Shown: positions 1 to 9,163, counted from the first letter of the stretch. The stretch is 64,000 bases of DNA from Prevotella melaninogenica (GCF_013267595.1 NZ_CP054011.1:186001-250000), one strand, 5' to 3'. Made by a program: numbers and translations. Notes: generated from the sequence alone by a model not told the origin.

Positions 1-726
1 CTCTGTTCTTTGCTCAATTTCTTTCGATATTTCTATAGAATGTTGTGCTTCAGTATTTTCTTGAAAGTGGGACTGTTTTTCTGCAGTTTCTATCGGGTTA
101 GTATTATTACTTCTTTCTTCTGTTAATCCTGAGTTTGCAACATTTTCTGGTTGAGGTATTACCTCACTTTGAGAAACGTTTATATTAACATCTAATTTTT
201 CAGAAGAAGCCAGCTTTTCAATAGGCATACTTTCATCTAAATCATCTGACTTAAGGAGCTTATCTTTTGCTGAAGGCATATCTTCTACAAAGATACTATT
301 TTCTTTTTTTTCTAATGTTTTGCTTTCATCATAGACTTCTTGTTTTGATAAGTATTCGTTTTCTGAAGGAAGTTCTTTGTCAAAAACACTATGCCTCTCT
401 TTTAGAGATTCATTTGGGGATTCCCCTTTTAACTCAAGCATATCTGGTTTAGAGAGACCATGCATAGACTGAGATTCTAATTTTGATTGTAAGTTATTAA
501 AACCTTGCATGTTGCCATTTTTTTCTAACCCCTTCATTTCTTTAATAAAGAATTTGCTAGCGGATGTAGCAACTTTAGAAATTGCTTGAAGTTTCTCTTT
601 TCCTTCGGATTCTGCAACGTTCTTCATTTGCTGTGACACGTCGTAAACCTTCTGAATTTTTTTGGCAACTTCAACACCTTTTTTAGCTATTTCAGCCACC
701 TTAATTGCAGTTGTTACTGGTTCCAT
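1..726 (-). CDS. Partial acidic helical protein, last visible gene of the GTPase/HerA operon
   Basis: An uninterrupted reading frame begins with ATG at 726 and is still open at the window edge after 242 codons, so its C-terminus is missing. I do not recognise it. Residues 1-80 are Ala/Lys/Val-rich and probably helical (MEPVTTAIKVAEIAKKGVEV at the start). From about residue 100 the chain becomes rich in Glu, Ser, Asn and Asp and looks disordered. No signal peptide or membrane segment is seen. It starts 5 bases after the stop of the HerA-like ATPase, so it belongs to the same transcript. It could be an adaptor or effector of that system, but no function can be read from the sequence. Confidence 0.75.
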   Translation of the reverse strand, partial: MEPVTTAIKVAEIAKKGVEVAKKIQKVYDVSQQMKNVAESEGKEKLQAISKVATSASKFFIKEMKGLEKNGNMQGFNNLQSKLESQSMHGLSKPDMLELKGESPNESLKERHSVFDKELPSENEYLSKQEVYDESKTLEKKENSIFVEDMPSAKDKLLKSDDLDESMPIEKLASSEKLDVNINVSQSEVIPQPENVANSGLTEERSNNTNPIETAEKQSHFQENTEAQHSIEISKEIEQRTE

Positions 727-731
727 ATATT

Positions 732-3700
732 CTATTTAACTCTAAAAGTTTCTCTCCATTGGTCAAACATCGCATTATTTCTTACGAAACAACGTTCTGT
801 ATAATATAAAAACTCTCTGCTTATGTTCCCGTCTAGTTTATCTTTTAGTAACTTGTCAAGAAGAACTCTTACCTGATTCATATTAGAGTGCTGTTCTGTC
901 ATATTCCTGTACTCTGCATCAAGATGGAGATATAATTTAACAACCTCTGATAGTTTTGCAATTTGACAATCTTGCCAAATAGATAAGTTTCCTTTGTTCT
1001 CATACTCTATAAGCATTTCACTTAGACCATACTTTATTGATGTTGGCAGTGATGTTGTTGAAATATGTTCACGAATTATTTCAGTATCAAAAGGTTCTTT
1101 TATATATGGTTTAAGTAGAAATTTTATAACTTCAGAGCTGCGTTTATTGTTCAGTTTAGGTGAAGGTTTTGAGGCCTTATTATAGCAGAAGTTAGACTCA
1201 AATTCATTGAATTTTGAAATCCTGCATTGAACAGGCTCTTCCCAAATATTTTGATAGATAACAGCTTCACCTTGTTTTTGTCTCCCTATTTCTTCAATCT
1301 GTTCATTTTTAAGAGACATTGAACCGCCAGCGGCTTTTCTATCTTCGCTATCGGGTAAAGTTAGTACTATTTTGGTATTTGTATTTCTTATTGCAGAAGC
1401 ATCCAGCATAGATGGGGACTGGTCTACGATAACAAAGGCTTCTCCATAAGTACGCATTTCTGCAATACTATTGGAAATCATCTCGACGGATTTACCTGTG
1501 AGATTCGAGGACTCTTGAGATTGCTCTAATGATGTTTTTTTTAATAAATTATGAGCTTCTTCGAGAACTGTAACATGCTGTAAAGGCTTATTCATTCCTC
1601 CTTCTGACATTCTAAACTCATTAATTTTCATGACGAGGAATCCCATTAGTAGAGCCTTAGTTTCTGTCGATTTAATGCGGCTTAAATCTATAATAACATT
1701 CTCATTGAAAAGTTTTGCATCAGGTATTGATTCACTATTCAGCATATTTCCGAACATACCTTCGCACAATTCCTGCAAACGAATTTCAAGGGCTCCTTTG
1801 TAATCACCCTTTGTGTCAACAGAATAGTTTGAATTGTCAATGTATTCTGATAGGCAGACCAAAACGTCTTCTACAGTAGGAAAAATAGGTGTAGAGAGTT
1901 TGTGTTCAGAAGATTCAATATCCCATCCACACTTCTCGTAAGCTGTAATAACTGAGTGTTTCAACACAGCAGGCATTGCCGCATACATAGGCCAGCATGC
2001 ATTAAAGATTTCCACAAGACAGTCTACATGCTCCAATACATCTATATATTTATAAGGAAAACTGAAAGGATTTATTCTCAGTAGTTCGCCAACCTTATGA
2101 GTGTTGCTGTAAACAGTAACATCTTTAAGGCAACCAAATACATGCTTATATTCTCCTTTTGCAGGTTCAATAACCATGAAATGTTTACCCTTTTCTCGAA
2201 TCTGCTGTAATAGTAAATACATGACGTTAGATTTACCGCTACCAGTTGAGCCTGTAACAAATATATGTTTTGTTAGTTCGTCAAGATTAAGAGACACAGG
2301 TGTTTCTGACTCATTGCCTAAATGGATTATATGGCCTATATTGATATTTTCCTTAGACATCTTCTCGGAGAAAACATTTCTTGCAAATGAGGCTCTCTCT
2401 TCAACGATAATCCCTGGTACACTGCTTTGTGGCAATGATAAATGAATAGCTAGTTCTTTACTGGTTACAATAGAGCCTGCAGAGACATCGAGAGAATAAT
2501 AATCAAATCTCGGATTTAAACAGTTCTTTAAGTATTTACAAATGTCTTTTACGTCATTGAAATCTTGCCATGTGTTTATTGCACATGTTTCCAATCCACT
2601 TTCTTCACCAATTATTGAACCACGATAAATATTAGCTAACTGTTGAGCTGTAGTAGCGTCATTGGCAATAAAATACGTTGCTACCGACCATAAACCAAAT
2701 GGGCTGCCTTTCTGGAGGCGCTTCAATTGCTTGTCCAAAATATCAAGATAATACTTAACTGTTCTATTTTGGTAGGTCACTTGTTTAGATATTCCAGTCG
2801 TTTTTGTCTGGCTTGTCCCATTTTGAGTAGATTCTCCCTTTTGTTCTGTTGTGTTTGTTCCCTTCTGATTAGCTACAGAATCTGAAAAGTTTTTTCCTAT
2901 AGAATCTGAAAAATTTGTGCTTTCGCTATGACTAGTACCATTTCCTATTCTACCACCAACTAAACCCTTATATATTGAAGTAAGAATGTTACGACTGTAG
3001 TTTTCGCTGGTTCCTTCAGTTGTGCTTTTCCCTGTTGTAGAATTCTCAGAATATCCGTCTGTATGAGTTACTGTTTTAGAAATAGACTCTCCGATTGATC
3101 TAGAAAAGTTCTCTGTAAATGATTCAGAGATACTTTCACTTTCACTCTCATTATAGGTCATTTGAAGGTTTTCTGCAGGTGAAAGTCGAGTGTATAGATT
3201 ATTAAACGAATTAACCATATCTTTGGCTTCTTTGTTGCTAACACTATCTGCAATGAAATAGGTTCTGAAACGAGGTATAGAGGATGTGGCATTTATAAGT
3301 CGTTCTATTCCTTGAACAAAACCTTCCCTCTTGTCATCTCGTAATGAGGCGATAGCAGACACGGATGCTACCGCCGGACTTTCAAAGTCCAAAGCTGGGA
3401 TGGCTTGCATTTTATAGCCGACCCCTGGGAAGTAGCCTTCTAGTCCAGATTCAAGAATTTCGCCCGATATATGACTTGATCCAGAAAAATCCCTAGCACC
3501 AAGATATAGTTCAACATCTCCATCATTTTGCTTGTTCAAAACCAATATAACATTTTTGGCTTTTTTATGAAGAGACATATACAACATTGACAATTTATCA
3601 GCGAAAAATACATTCTTCTCGATAACAACCTTGTTAACTCTATACCACCTAATAGGTGAATAATTACTCTTTTGCATAGGTAAAACCTGACAATAACTTA

Positions 3701-3884
3701 ATTCATGCAGATACTCACGTGTTACCATGCTATCGAACACTTGTTTACTCGCCGTAATTATCTGTTTAGGATCAATAGAAGTCTCATCAAAGTTGTGTGT
3801 AGGTTGCTCAACTAACGTTTGTTCTTGCTGTAGGTGCGATTCCTCTACAGCAGGATGATTTCTTTTATAATGTAATTTATTCAT
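732..3884 (-). CDS. HerA/FtsK-like (DUF87-type) P-loop ATPase with serine-rich insert
   Basis: This 1050-residue protein carries a Walker A motif (GSTGSGKS, residues 545-552) and a Walker B (VLEEAH, acidic pair 775-776). The later IVDQSP and NTKIVLTLP segments are typical of the HerA/DUF87/VirB4 group of hexameric DNA or protein translocases. The N-terminal 240 residues form an unrecognised domain. Residues about 243-370 are a low-complexity Ser/Thr/Asn/Gly stretch with ESES and SxSES repeats, then the ATPase core starts. There is no signal peptide. It starts one base after the stop of the upstream membrane protein and is probably translationally coupled to it. The C-terminal 150 residues are helical. 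The ATPase class is well supported; the substrate is unknown. Alternatives are a conjugation-type ATPase (no other transfer genes are visible) or a defence translocase. Confidence 0.85.
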   Translation of the reverse strand: MNKLHYKRNHPAVEESHLQQEQTLVEQPTHNFDETSIDPKQIITASKQVFDSMVTREYLHELSYCQVLPMQKSNYSPIRWYRVNKVVIEKNVFFADKLSMLYMSLHKKAKNVILVLNKQNDGDVELYLGARDFSGSSHISGEILESGLEGYFPGVGYKMQAIPALDFESPAVASVSAIASLRDDKREGFVQGIERLINATSSIPRFRTYFIADSVSNKEAKDMVNSFNNLYTRLSPAENLQMTYNESESESISESFTENFSRSIGESISKTVTHTDGYSENSTTGKSTTEGTSENYSRNILTSIYKGLVGGRIGNGTSHSESTNFSDSIGKNFSDSVANQKGTNTTEQKGESTQNGTSQTKTTGISKQVTYQNRTVKYYLDILDKQLKRLQKGSPFGLWSVATYFIANDATTAQQLANIYRGSIIGEESGLETCAINTWQDFNDVKDICKYLKNCLNPRFDYYSLDVSAGSIVTSKELAIHLSLPQSSVPGIIVEERASFARNVFSEKMSKENINIGHIIHLGNESETPVSLNLDELTKHIFVTGSTGSGKSNVMYLLLQQIREKGKHFMVIEPAKGEYKHVFGCLKDVTVYSNTHKVGELLRINPFSFPYKYIDVLEHVDCLVEIFNACWPMYAAMPAVLKHSVITAYEKCGWDIESSEHKLSTPIFPTVEDVLVCLSEYIDNSNYSVDTKGDYKGALEIRLQELCEGMFGNMLNSESIPDAKLFNENVIIDLSRIKSTETKALLMGFLVMKINEFRMSEGGMNKPLQHVTVLEEAHNLLKKTSLEQSQESSNLTGKSVEMISNSIAEMRTYGEAFVIVDQSPSMLDASAIRNTNTKIVLTLPDSEDRKAAGGSMSLKNEQIEEIGRQKQGEAVIYQNIWEEPVQCRISKFNEFESNFCYNKASKPSPKLNNKRSSEVIKFLLKPYIKEPFDTEIIREHISTTSLPTSIKYGLSEMLIEYENKGNLSIWQDCQIAKLSEVVKLYLHLDAEYRNMTEQHSNMNQVRVLLDKLLKDKLDGNISREFLYYTERCFVRNNAMFDQWRETFRVK

Positions 3885-3885
3885 A

Positions 3886-4545
3886 TTAATTTATACCGAA
3901 AGAAATTAATAAACTATCAGAATGATTTTTTGCATTATTAAGCCATTTTGTTAGGTCTTCAATAAGACCATTAACTAGTCGTGCCTTTTCTCGCTCTATT
4001 TGATTTTCATATCGTTTAAGTTTGAAGTTATAGTCGGCCTTATTTTGAGCTTTCTTTTGCTTGTATAGATATGTAGCAGTTGCCAAGACTAAAAGTTCCG
4101 CTGCGACAATTATCCATAACTCTACTCCTGCAATAGCCAATCCTACAGCGATTAAGGTTCCGACACTAGCAACAGCAACAGGGGGCGCTGTTACGTCTTG
4201 TACTTTATGAGGTATTTCTAATGATGCATCTATTTTCACCTCTCTGATGGATATTAGGTTCTTATTTGACCATAAACGCATCTTGGCACGGTAACCATCG
4301 TGAAAATCAGAGAAAGCATTCAGCTGTTTCTCATCTTGTAGCTTTAAGACCCCATCTGTGTAAAGGTCATCAACATCAAAGTAAAATTTTTCAAGAATCG
4401 ATTGTGCAATAAACTTTGTTGACTCAGCAAATGCCTTTAAGTTTTCTTCTGTGATATCATCAAGATACTCAGCTGCTTTTGCACGAACTTCTTCTTTTAA
4501 TCGAAAAAAGTCTACCATTACATGATTTCTTGTGTTAAATTCCAT
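3886..4545 (-). CDS. Membrane protein with hydrophobic hairpin and C-terminal coiled coil
   Basis: This 219-residue protein matches no family I know. Residues about 1-120 are soluble and charged. Two adjacent hydrophobic stretches follow, at about 122-143 and 145-163 (VGTLIAVGLAIAG and WIIVAAELLVLATATYLY), predicting a membrane hairpin. The C-terminal tail (about 165-219) is Lys/Glu-rich and likely coiled coil. Its start overlaps the end of the GTPase gene by 11 bases and its stop lies one base before the ATPase start, so the three genes are tightly coupled. It may anchor the GTPase or the ATPase at the membrane; that role is inferred only from gene order and topology. Confidence 0.75.
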   Translation of the reverse strand: MEFNTRNHVMVDFFRLKEEVRAKAAEYLDDITEENLKAFAESTKFIAQSILEKFYFDVDDLYTDGVLKLQDEKQLNAFSDFHDGYRAKMRLWSNKNLISIREVKIDASLEIPHKVQDVTAPPVAVASVGTLIAVGLAIAGVELWIIVAAELLVLATATYLYKQKKAQNKADYNFKLKRYENQIEREKARLVNGLIEDLTKWLNNAKNHSDSLLISFGIN

Positions 4546-6523
4546 ATTCGTTTACTAACTTGTTTAGTTCCTTTATTGCATCATGAGATTCTGTAATAAT
4601 TTTGTCTTTTTCACCCTTGAACTTTTCCTTATTTGACAATTCTGTTTTAAGTTCTTCGAGTCTATATTCTTCCTCTTTTAATTTTTTATTAAGTTCATCA
4701 AATACAAGTTGACGCATCTGATAAGCTTTCTGTTTCACCTGAGGGAGAAACTTATCCCTACTCTTTCTAACGCGTTGAAGTGTTAAGGCCATGAAATTAC
4801 GAAGCTTATCGGCTTCATTTGTTCTTGTGCCGTATTTAGCTGGAATTCTTTCATCTGGTCTAGAAGTGTGATAGATGACTTGTTCGGGGGATATTTCGTA
4901 TACTTCTTGACTAGCAGATGTTGCTTCCTGTAAAATATTCCCAAAATCTAACGACTCTAATATAATGTCATTTAAGTCATCTTCCTTTAAAAAATCTGAA
5001 AAGGTTTTTGAAAATTCTTCAAAAAGCTCTTTTTCTGCTTCTTGAACCTTGTCAAAAAGGTTGGTTATTGCTGTGCGGACATTATTAATAGATTCCAGAG
5101 TTTGAAAGTTGTCAAGCTCTTTATCAATAAATTTAAATTTGGAATTTAATTTGTCAATATTGAACTTCTTATCAGCTTCTTTCGCAAGTGCATTAAAATT
5201 TGATCGTCTTGCTTCGACAATGTCTCTCTCTTTGTTAATTTTGCTGAGACCCCCATCAATAAGTTCTTTTTCCTTGTTAAGTCTTTTTATAAACCCAGAA
5301 TAGTCTTTTTTAATGAGATTTATAAATTCACGAAGACATTTCTGCTTTTCTTTTTTAGCAAACTGATTTATTTCTGATTTAAGTGAATCAAAATTAGCCC
5401 ATGACTGTATTGTTCTCAGCATAGTGTCATTATTAAAGGCATCAACTTTATTTTTTAAGTGCCGCTTAGCATGATCTAATATAGTCATAATAGTATCCCA
5501 TTCGTCTTTAGCCCACCCTTCAGGTTTTACGAAATCATCGTAACCTTTCAAGTCTACTTTGCTTCCTTCCAGATATGAGATGAATGTGTAGAGTAGACTA
5601 TCTACATAGGTCAAACACTTAATTTTATCACCATAATTCTGTTTGATAAAATCAAGTTTAGACTCCTTGTGGTTTAAAAAATCTGTAGAGCTGCTATGCG
5701 TTAGTACGTAGAAGAGACGACGTTTATCGGATTCTGATAAATTATCTAATTGCTCATTTACAAATTTTTTGCTATCAGTCTGGTCGAGAGTTTCGCTACC
5801 TTTTTGTAAAAATATAATGGCATCAATTTCTCTCGAACCATCTTCTGTTTGAGTAGCAAGTAATTGCTTAGTCCTTGTCTCTATTCCACCAATAGCACCA
5901 ATTCCTGGAGTGTCAATTACTCGCCAACCTTTTAATTCCTTATTGAAAGGGTATCTCATACGTACTTCAATAGCTATATCTTTCTTTTTTCTATTATCGA
6001 CATAGTTCTTTAATAGTATTTTGTCAATTTTGGCACATAGAGTTTCTTTCTCAAGCTGTTCATGTCGCTCCCATATTTTTTCGAAATCATATCCTCCCAA
6101 GATCATATCATCTATATTATTGACAGGTAGGTTATGATATTTTTCTGGAATTGCAACATAAGATTTAACTTTTCTACTAATATTGTCTTTGATAGTCGTT
6201 TTATTACCATCACCAAAGGTTATAGTTACCTCAGGAGTCTCACCATATTCAATGTAGGTTACTCCACAAGTTGTCTGATCATGTCCTGTAGGAAGCAAAT
6301 CCTTGCATCCTAAAAGAGCATTGATAAATGTAGACTTGCCGGAACTTACTTTTCCAACAATGGCTAAGGTGAAATAGCCTTTGATAAACGGCTTAGCCAT
6401 ACGTTCTATGCTACGGCTATGCCAGTCATCATCAGCAATTCCACAAATTTTTCGGACTGTACGATATTTATTTAATGTCGTATCTACTAATTGTGTGAGT
6501 TTTGCAAATTCGTTAGTATTCAT
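4535..6523 (-). CDS. Dynamin-like large GTPase
   Basis: This is a 662-residue GTPase of the bacterial dynamin/LeoA-like group. G1 is GKVSSGKS (residues 57-64), followed directly by FINALLG; G2 is the Thr pair at 84-85; G3 is DTPG (204-207). The usual G4 [NT]KxD is replaced by THSS near 275-278 after a FYVL strand, so guanine recognition is atypical. Residues about 390-520 and 590-655 are long charged helices, as expected for a dynamin stalk, but no clear transmembrane paddle is seen. It is the first gene of the leftward operon, behind a good promoter at 6553-6582. The family assignment is firm from the motifs; a membrane-remodelling or antiviral role is inference. Confidence 0.88.
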   Translation of the reverse strand: MNTNEFAKLTQLVDTTLNKYRTVRKICGIADDDWHSRSIERMAKPFIKGYFTLAIVGKVSSGKSTFINALLGCKDLLPTGHDQTTCGVTYIEYGETPEVTITFGDGNKTTIKDNISRKVKSYVAIPEKYHNLPVNNIDDMILGGYDFEKIWERHEQLEKETLCAKIDKILLKNYVDNRKKKDIAIEVRMRYPFNKELKGWRVIDTPGIGAIGGIETRTKQLLATQTEDGSREIDAIIFLQKGSETLDQTDSKKFVNEQLDNLSESDKRRLFYVLTHSSSTDFLNHKESKLDFIKQNYGDKIKCLTYVDSLLYTFISYLEGSKVDLKGYDDFVKPEGWAKDEWDTIMTILDHAKRHLKNKVDAFNNDTMLRTIQSWANFDSLKSEINQFAKKEKQKCLREFINLIKKDYSGFIKRLNKEKELIDGGLSKINKERDIVEARRSNFNALAKEADKKFNIDKLNSKFKFIDKELDNFQTLESINNVRTAITNLFDKVQEAEKELFEEFSKTFSDFLKEDDLNDIILESLDFGNILQEATSASQEVYEISPEQVIYHTSRPDERIPAKYGTRTNEADKLRNFMALTLQRVRKSRDKFLPQVKQKAYQMRQLVFDELNKKLKEEEYRLEELKTELSNKEKFKGEKDKIITESHDAIKELNKLVNEYGI

Positions 6524-6552
6524 TAATTGTTAGTTTTTGGTAAAAATTTATG

Positions 6553-6582
6553 CAAATATAACAAAAAATTAGATAATATCAA
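6553..6582 (-). promoter_or_regulatory. Promoter of the GTPase/HerA operon
   Basis: On the minus strand a -33 TTG (6580-6582) is followed after 19 bp by TATATTTG (6553-6560), matching the Bacteroidota TTTG / TAnnTTTG consensus. The predicted transcript starts about 20-25 bases before the GTPase start codon. Confidence 0.7.
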
Positions 6583-6864
6583 ATGTTTTCAAGAAGATAA
6601 TATTTTTATTTAAAATTATGCTTATATTTGATTATATTTAATCTAAACCGCTTGTCTTATAACTATTCAGCGATAATAAACGTTGAATATTTACGATTGA
6701 TATCGTACTTGTTATTTTTTCTAAAGCAAATAAGATGTAAAAGCTGAGAGTCTTTCTTATCTGCAAGGTGATAAGAGGACTCTGTCTTTTATAATTATTT
6801 TTAATTATAATAATGTTTTCCTTTATTAATGTTTGTCTAACAAAGATTTTGAATTAACTGTTTA
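6583..6864. other. AT-rich intergenic region
   Basis: No coding potential is seen between the zinc-ribbon gene and the GTPase operon, both leftward. The imperfect hairpin at about 6747-6783 (AGAGTC...GACTCT arms) may end transcription from the zinc-ribbon gene. Confidence 0.4.
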
Positions 6865-7104
6865 TTAAGTATCTTGCGGACTTCCTCTCTCATCCATTTC
6901 TTCCCATATATTTTTATATATGTCACGGTTGTTGCCGAAGGGATAAAAGCCGAGAATACGCCAGTTATGAGGGTAAGTGTGGCGACTATTACAATTTGGG
7001 CAGGGCATTGGAACTGACATAGCAGTTGCTCCATATTCAATATCTAATGCGCGAAAGGTGTTGTTGCAGTCGTCGCATCTGAAAGTCATATAACCTCTGA
7101 TCAT
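6865..7104 (-). CDS. Small zinc-ribbon protein
   Basis: This 79-residue protein has two CxxC knuckles, Cys10/Cys13 and Cys35/Cys38, the spacing of a single rubredoxin-like zinc ribbon. The C-terminal 40 residues are polar. It has no signal peptide, so it is probably cytoplasmic. It lies in the same orientation as the GTPase operon but 340 bases upstream with a promoter between, so it is likely a separate transcript. Small zinc ribbons bind nucleic acids or partner proteins; the actual role is unknown. An overlapping ORF in another frame lacks these motifs and was discarded. Confidence 0.7.
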   Translation of the reverse strand: MIRGYMTFRCDDCNNTFRALDIEYGATAMSVPMPCPNCNSRHTYPHNWRILGFYPFGNNRDIYKNIWEEMDERGSPQDT

Positions 7105-7441
7105 AAGTTTGATGATTTAAATTATAATTCTCAGTCTTGTTGTGAAGGAAGCAACTTCTTTGTAGGGAATGAGTTGTACTATCACAAGTTAATAAAACAT
7201 ATTTGAAAAGTAGGAACTATTTACTCCTTTATGAACAGAAAAACTCAATTTAACTGGTAGTTGTGAGTAGGGTAGTGCTACAGAGTAATGTAATACTAAT
7301 CGTTAAGATAAATGTTGTTTTGTTCATAATTCATTAGGTTTTTGTTTCTGTTTGCAAAATAAATATTTAATTGTGAGAGGCACAAAGGAATTAATTTGTA
7401 TTTTTGCGGAAGAGTATCTTAAGTGCTGCGATTAGTAATAT
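7105..7441. other. Intergenic region with a -7 box
   Basis: This non-coding stretch separates the leftward zinc-ribbon gene from the rightward genes. It carries a plausible -7 element TATTTTTG at 7399-7406; a TTG at 7371-7373 is 25 bp upstream, rather far for a -33 element. Nothing else is recognised. Confidence 0.4.
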
Positions 7442-7618
7442 ATGAAGAAAGGGGAACTCAAAATTGTAAGAAAGAACTTCGGAATCTTCTTTACAGATTG
7501 AGGGCGAGAGATGGTGTTAATAACAGAAAATGTTTGGCAGGACTTGTATCTGTATAGTATGTGTAGGCAGATAGAAGATGACAAAGCTAAGAATGAAAGA
7601 TATGAATATAGACGATAA
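7442..7618 (+). pseudogene. Short reading frame broken by one in-frame TGA upstream of an unknown gene
   Basis: ATG at 7442 opens 19 codons ending in TGA (7499-7501). The same frame continues with ATG at 7511 for 35 codons (MVLITENVWQDLYLYSMCRQ...) to TAA at 7616. The second part overlaps the start of the 199-residue gene in another frame. It could be a decayed small gene, a pair of leader peptides coupled to the next gene, or chance. The codon content looks protein-like, but I recognise no family. Confidence 0.3.
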
Positions 7619-8177
7619 GACTATCAACTTAAGTACTGAGGCAGCTAAGACGTGCGGAAAGTCTGTTAAGACTCATACTGAAGACGGGGCTATAAAGGCA
7701 AAACTGAATGCAGTGTATCGGCTCAGACTATTATATAATAGTGGTGAAGAACTGTGGAAACATATAGGAAAGGCGGGCAGTGGAAACAATTCCTTTGGTC
7801 GTGTTGGAGGGAAAGATGCCTTTTTGCGTAAGGCTGTTTATCACGAGTTGGAGCGTGAATGGGAGGATGAAATGGGAATTTCTCTTGACAGATTGATAGA
7901 TGCTTATGGGTTGGCGGAAAGACTGATGGAGAGGTACAAGTCCTTGCTGGGGGATGTCGAAGATAAGGATGTGAGGACAGAATGTTGTGAGCAAATTGTC
8001 AATGTCTGTGTTTTTGATGATGAGATAACAGAACGTGAGGGTACGAAGAAGCGAGAACTTCTACTGCGATTGCAGGAAGAAGATGCTTATTGTCTTACGG
8101 TTTTTCTATTGATGTTACTCGGTGCACTGCCCTTGTCAGTCGAGACACGACAGGGCGATGCGAAGCAGATGAAGTAA
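7578..8177 (+). CDS. Hypothetical protein, 199 residues
   Basis: I do not recognise this protein. Residues 1-45 are polar, about 46-125 are basic and helical, and 125-175 are acidic and helical. A short hydrophobic patch (CLTVFLLMLLGALPLS) lies near the C-terminus and could be one membrane segment or a buried helix. ATG at 7578 is used here, but Met6 or Met9 are equally possible because no ribosome-binding site guides the choice in this phylum. It is followed after 72 bases by another unknown rightward gene; the two may form one unit. Confidence 0.6.
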   Translation: MTKLRMKDMNIDDKTINLSTEAAKTCGKSVKTHTEDGAIKAKLNAVYRLRLLYNSGEELWKHIGKAGSGNNSFGRVGGKDAFLRKAVYHELEREWEDEMGISLDRLIDAYGLAERLMERYKSLLGDVEDKDVRTECCEQIVNVCVFDDEITEREGTKKRELLLRLQEEDAYCLTVFLLMLLGALPLSVETRQGDAKQMK

Positions 8178-8249
8178 CAATATGAGTCGGTTTATAACTT
8201 CTTTCTACGTGTATGTCATCGGAATATACTTTTTGTACAGACACCAAGG

Positions 8250-9038
8250 ATGACACTTTTTCATAAGGTTTTAAAGGAAGCGGAAGAGAAACTGACGCGT
8301 ATTCGGTTGGTAAAACTTACGGCTGACATACTTTGTAATCTATCAGTTCTTGCCAGCACAGAGCAAGTTGCAGAGACTGGTCGGCGTGGTCAGTGGGACC
8401 AGTTATATCCCAATCTTGATGGTTATTGGATAGGCGAGCATCATAGTGAGCAGAAACCAGACTACTGGCGAGTAGAAGAATTAGCGACAAGCTATCTATT
8501 TTGTCATTATTTTCAGAAGGAAGGTGAGGCTGGTAAGCTGCATCAGCAAGAGTTTACTATAAGTTTCTATCGGAATGAGGAGGATTATGCCTGTGTGCAG
8601 CATCCTCGTTCTGTCTTGCAGTGGTTGAATAACGACAAGTTATCAAAGGATGATATCACCTATCCACACTTTGTTTTCTTCGGTGGAGATAGTCCGACGA
8701 AGATAGCATTTGAGTCATTTATGATGGATGTATCTTGGTTTCGTCCGATGCAATTAACACGTGCAAAAGATGATTGGATGCCTCCAACAGAAAAGGGAGT
8801 AGAGGTGGTAAATGATTTTGAGGACTATTCCTATACGTTTTATCTCGGCTTAGAAGCTATTACACCTGATTTTATTTACGTAAAAGATGAGAACGGAAAG
8901 TCGTATAAAGTCTCTGTTTCTGAGCACGAAGAGTTGAGAAACTGTACGTTGAATGATGCTATTGGTATTATTACTTGGGCTGGTAAACGTTATATTGCGT
9001 TTGATCATCTGATGCTATATCTACCGATAGACTCATAG
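8250..9038 (+). CDS. Hypothetical soluble protein, 262 residues
   Basis: No family is recognised. The protein is soluble, rich in Trp, Tyr and Phe, and begins with a helical segment (about 1-40) followed by a probable alpha/beta domain. A histidine/tryptophan-rich region (YWIGEHHSEQKPDYWRVEEL, about 59-78) and an FFGGDSPTK loop (about 143-151) stand out but match no catalytic signature known to me. It lacks a signal peptide. Its position 72 bases after the preceding unknown gene suggests co-expression. Confidence 0.6.
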   Translation: MTLFHKVLKEAEEKLTRIRLVKLTADILCNLSVLASTEQVAETGRRGQWDQLYPNLDGYWIGEHHSEQKPDYWRVEELATSYLFCHYFQKEGEAGKLHQQEFTISFYRNEEDYACVQHPRSVLQWLNNDKLSKDDITYPHFVFFGGDSPTKIAFESFMMDVSWFRPMQLTRAKDDWMPPTEKGVEVVNDFEDYSYTFYLGLEAITPDFIYVKDENGKSYKVSVSEHEELRNCTLNDAIGIITWAGKRYIAFDHLMLYLPIDS

Positions 9039-9132
9039 TAAATATGGCTGTTTGTAGCTGTTGAAAATCAGCAATATGGAGGATATATTTGGTAACTTTA
9101 GGGTTTTCCCCTCACTGAGTAGGGAAATATCT

Positions 9133-9163
9133 TTGTAAATGTGAAAATATGTAGCTAATTTTG
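9133..9163 (+). promoter_or_regulatory. Promoter of the glycine-zipper lipoprotein
   Basis: TTG at 9133-9135 and TAATTTTG at 9156-9163 are 20 bp apart, a good match to the Bacteroidota consensus, 23 bases before the start codon. Confidence 0.7.

Noticed and set aside
732..6523. Conjugative or type IV secretion locus
   Set aside because: The P-loop ATPase alone resembles VirB4-type proteins, but no relaxase, VirD4, Tra or pilus gene is visible in the window.
6837..7040. 67-codon frame overlapping the zinc-ribbon gene
   Set aside because: The other frame carries two CxxC motifs with proper spacing; this one has no features.
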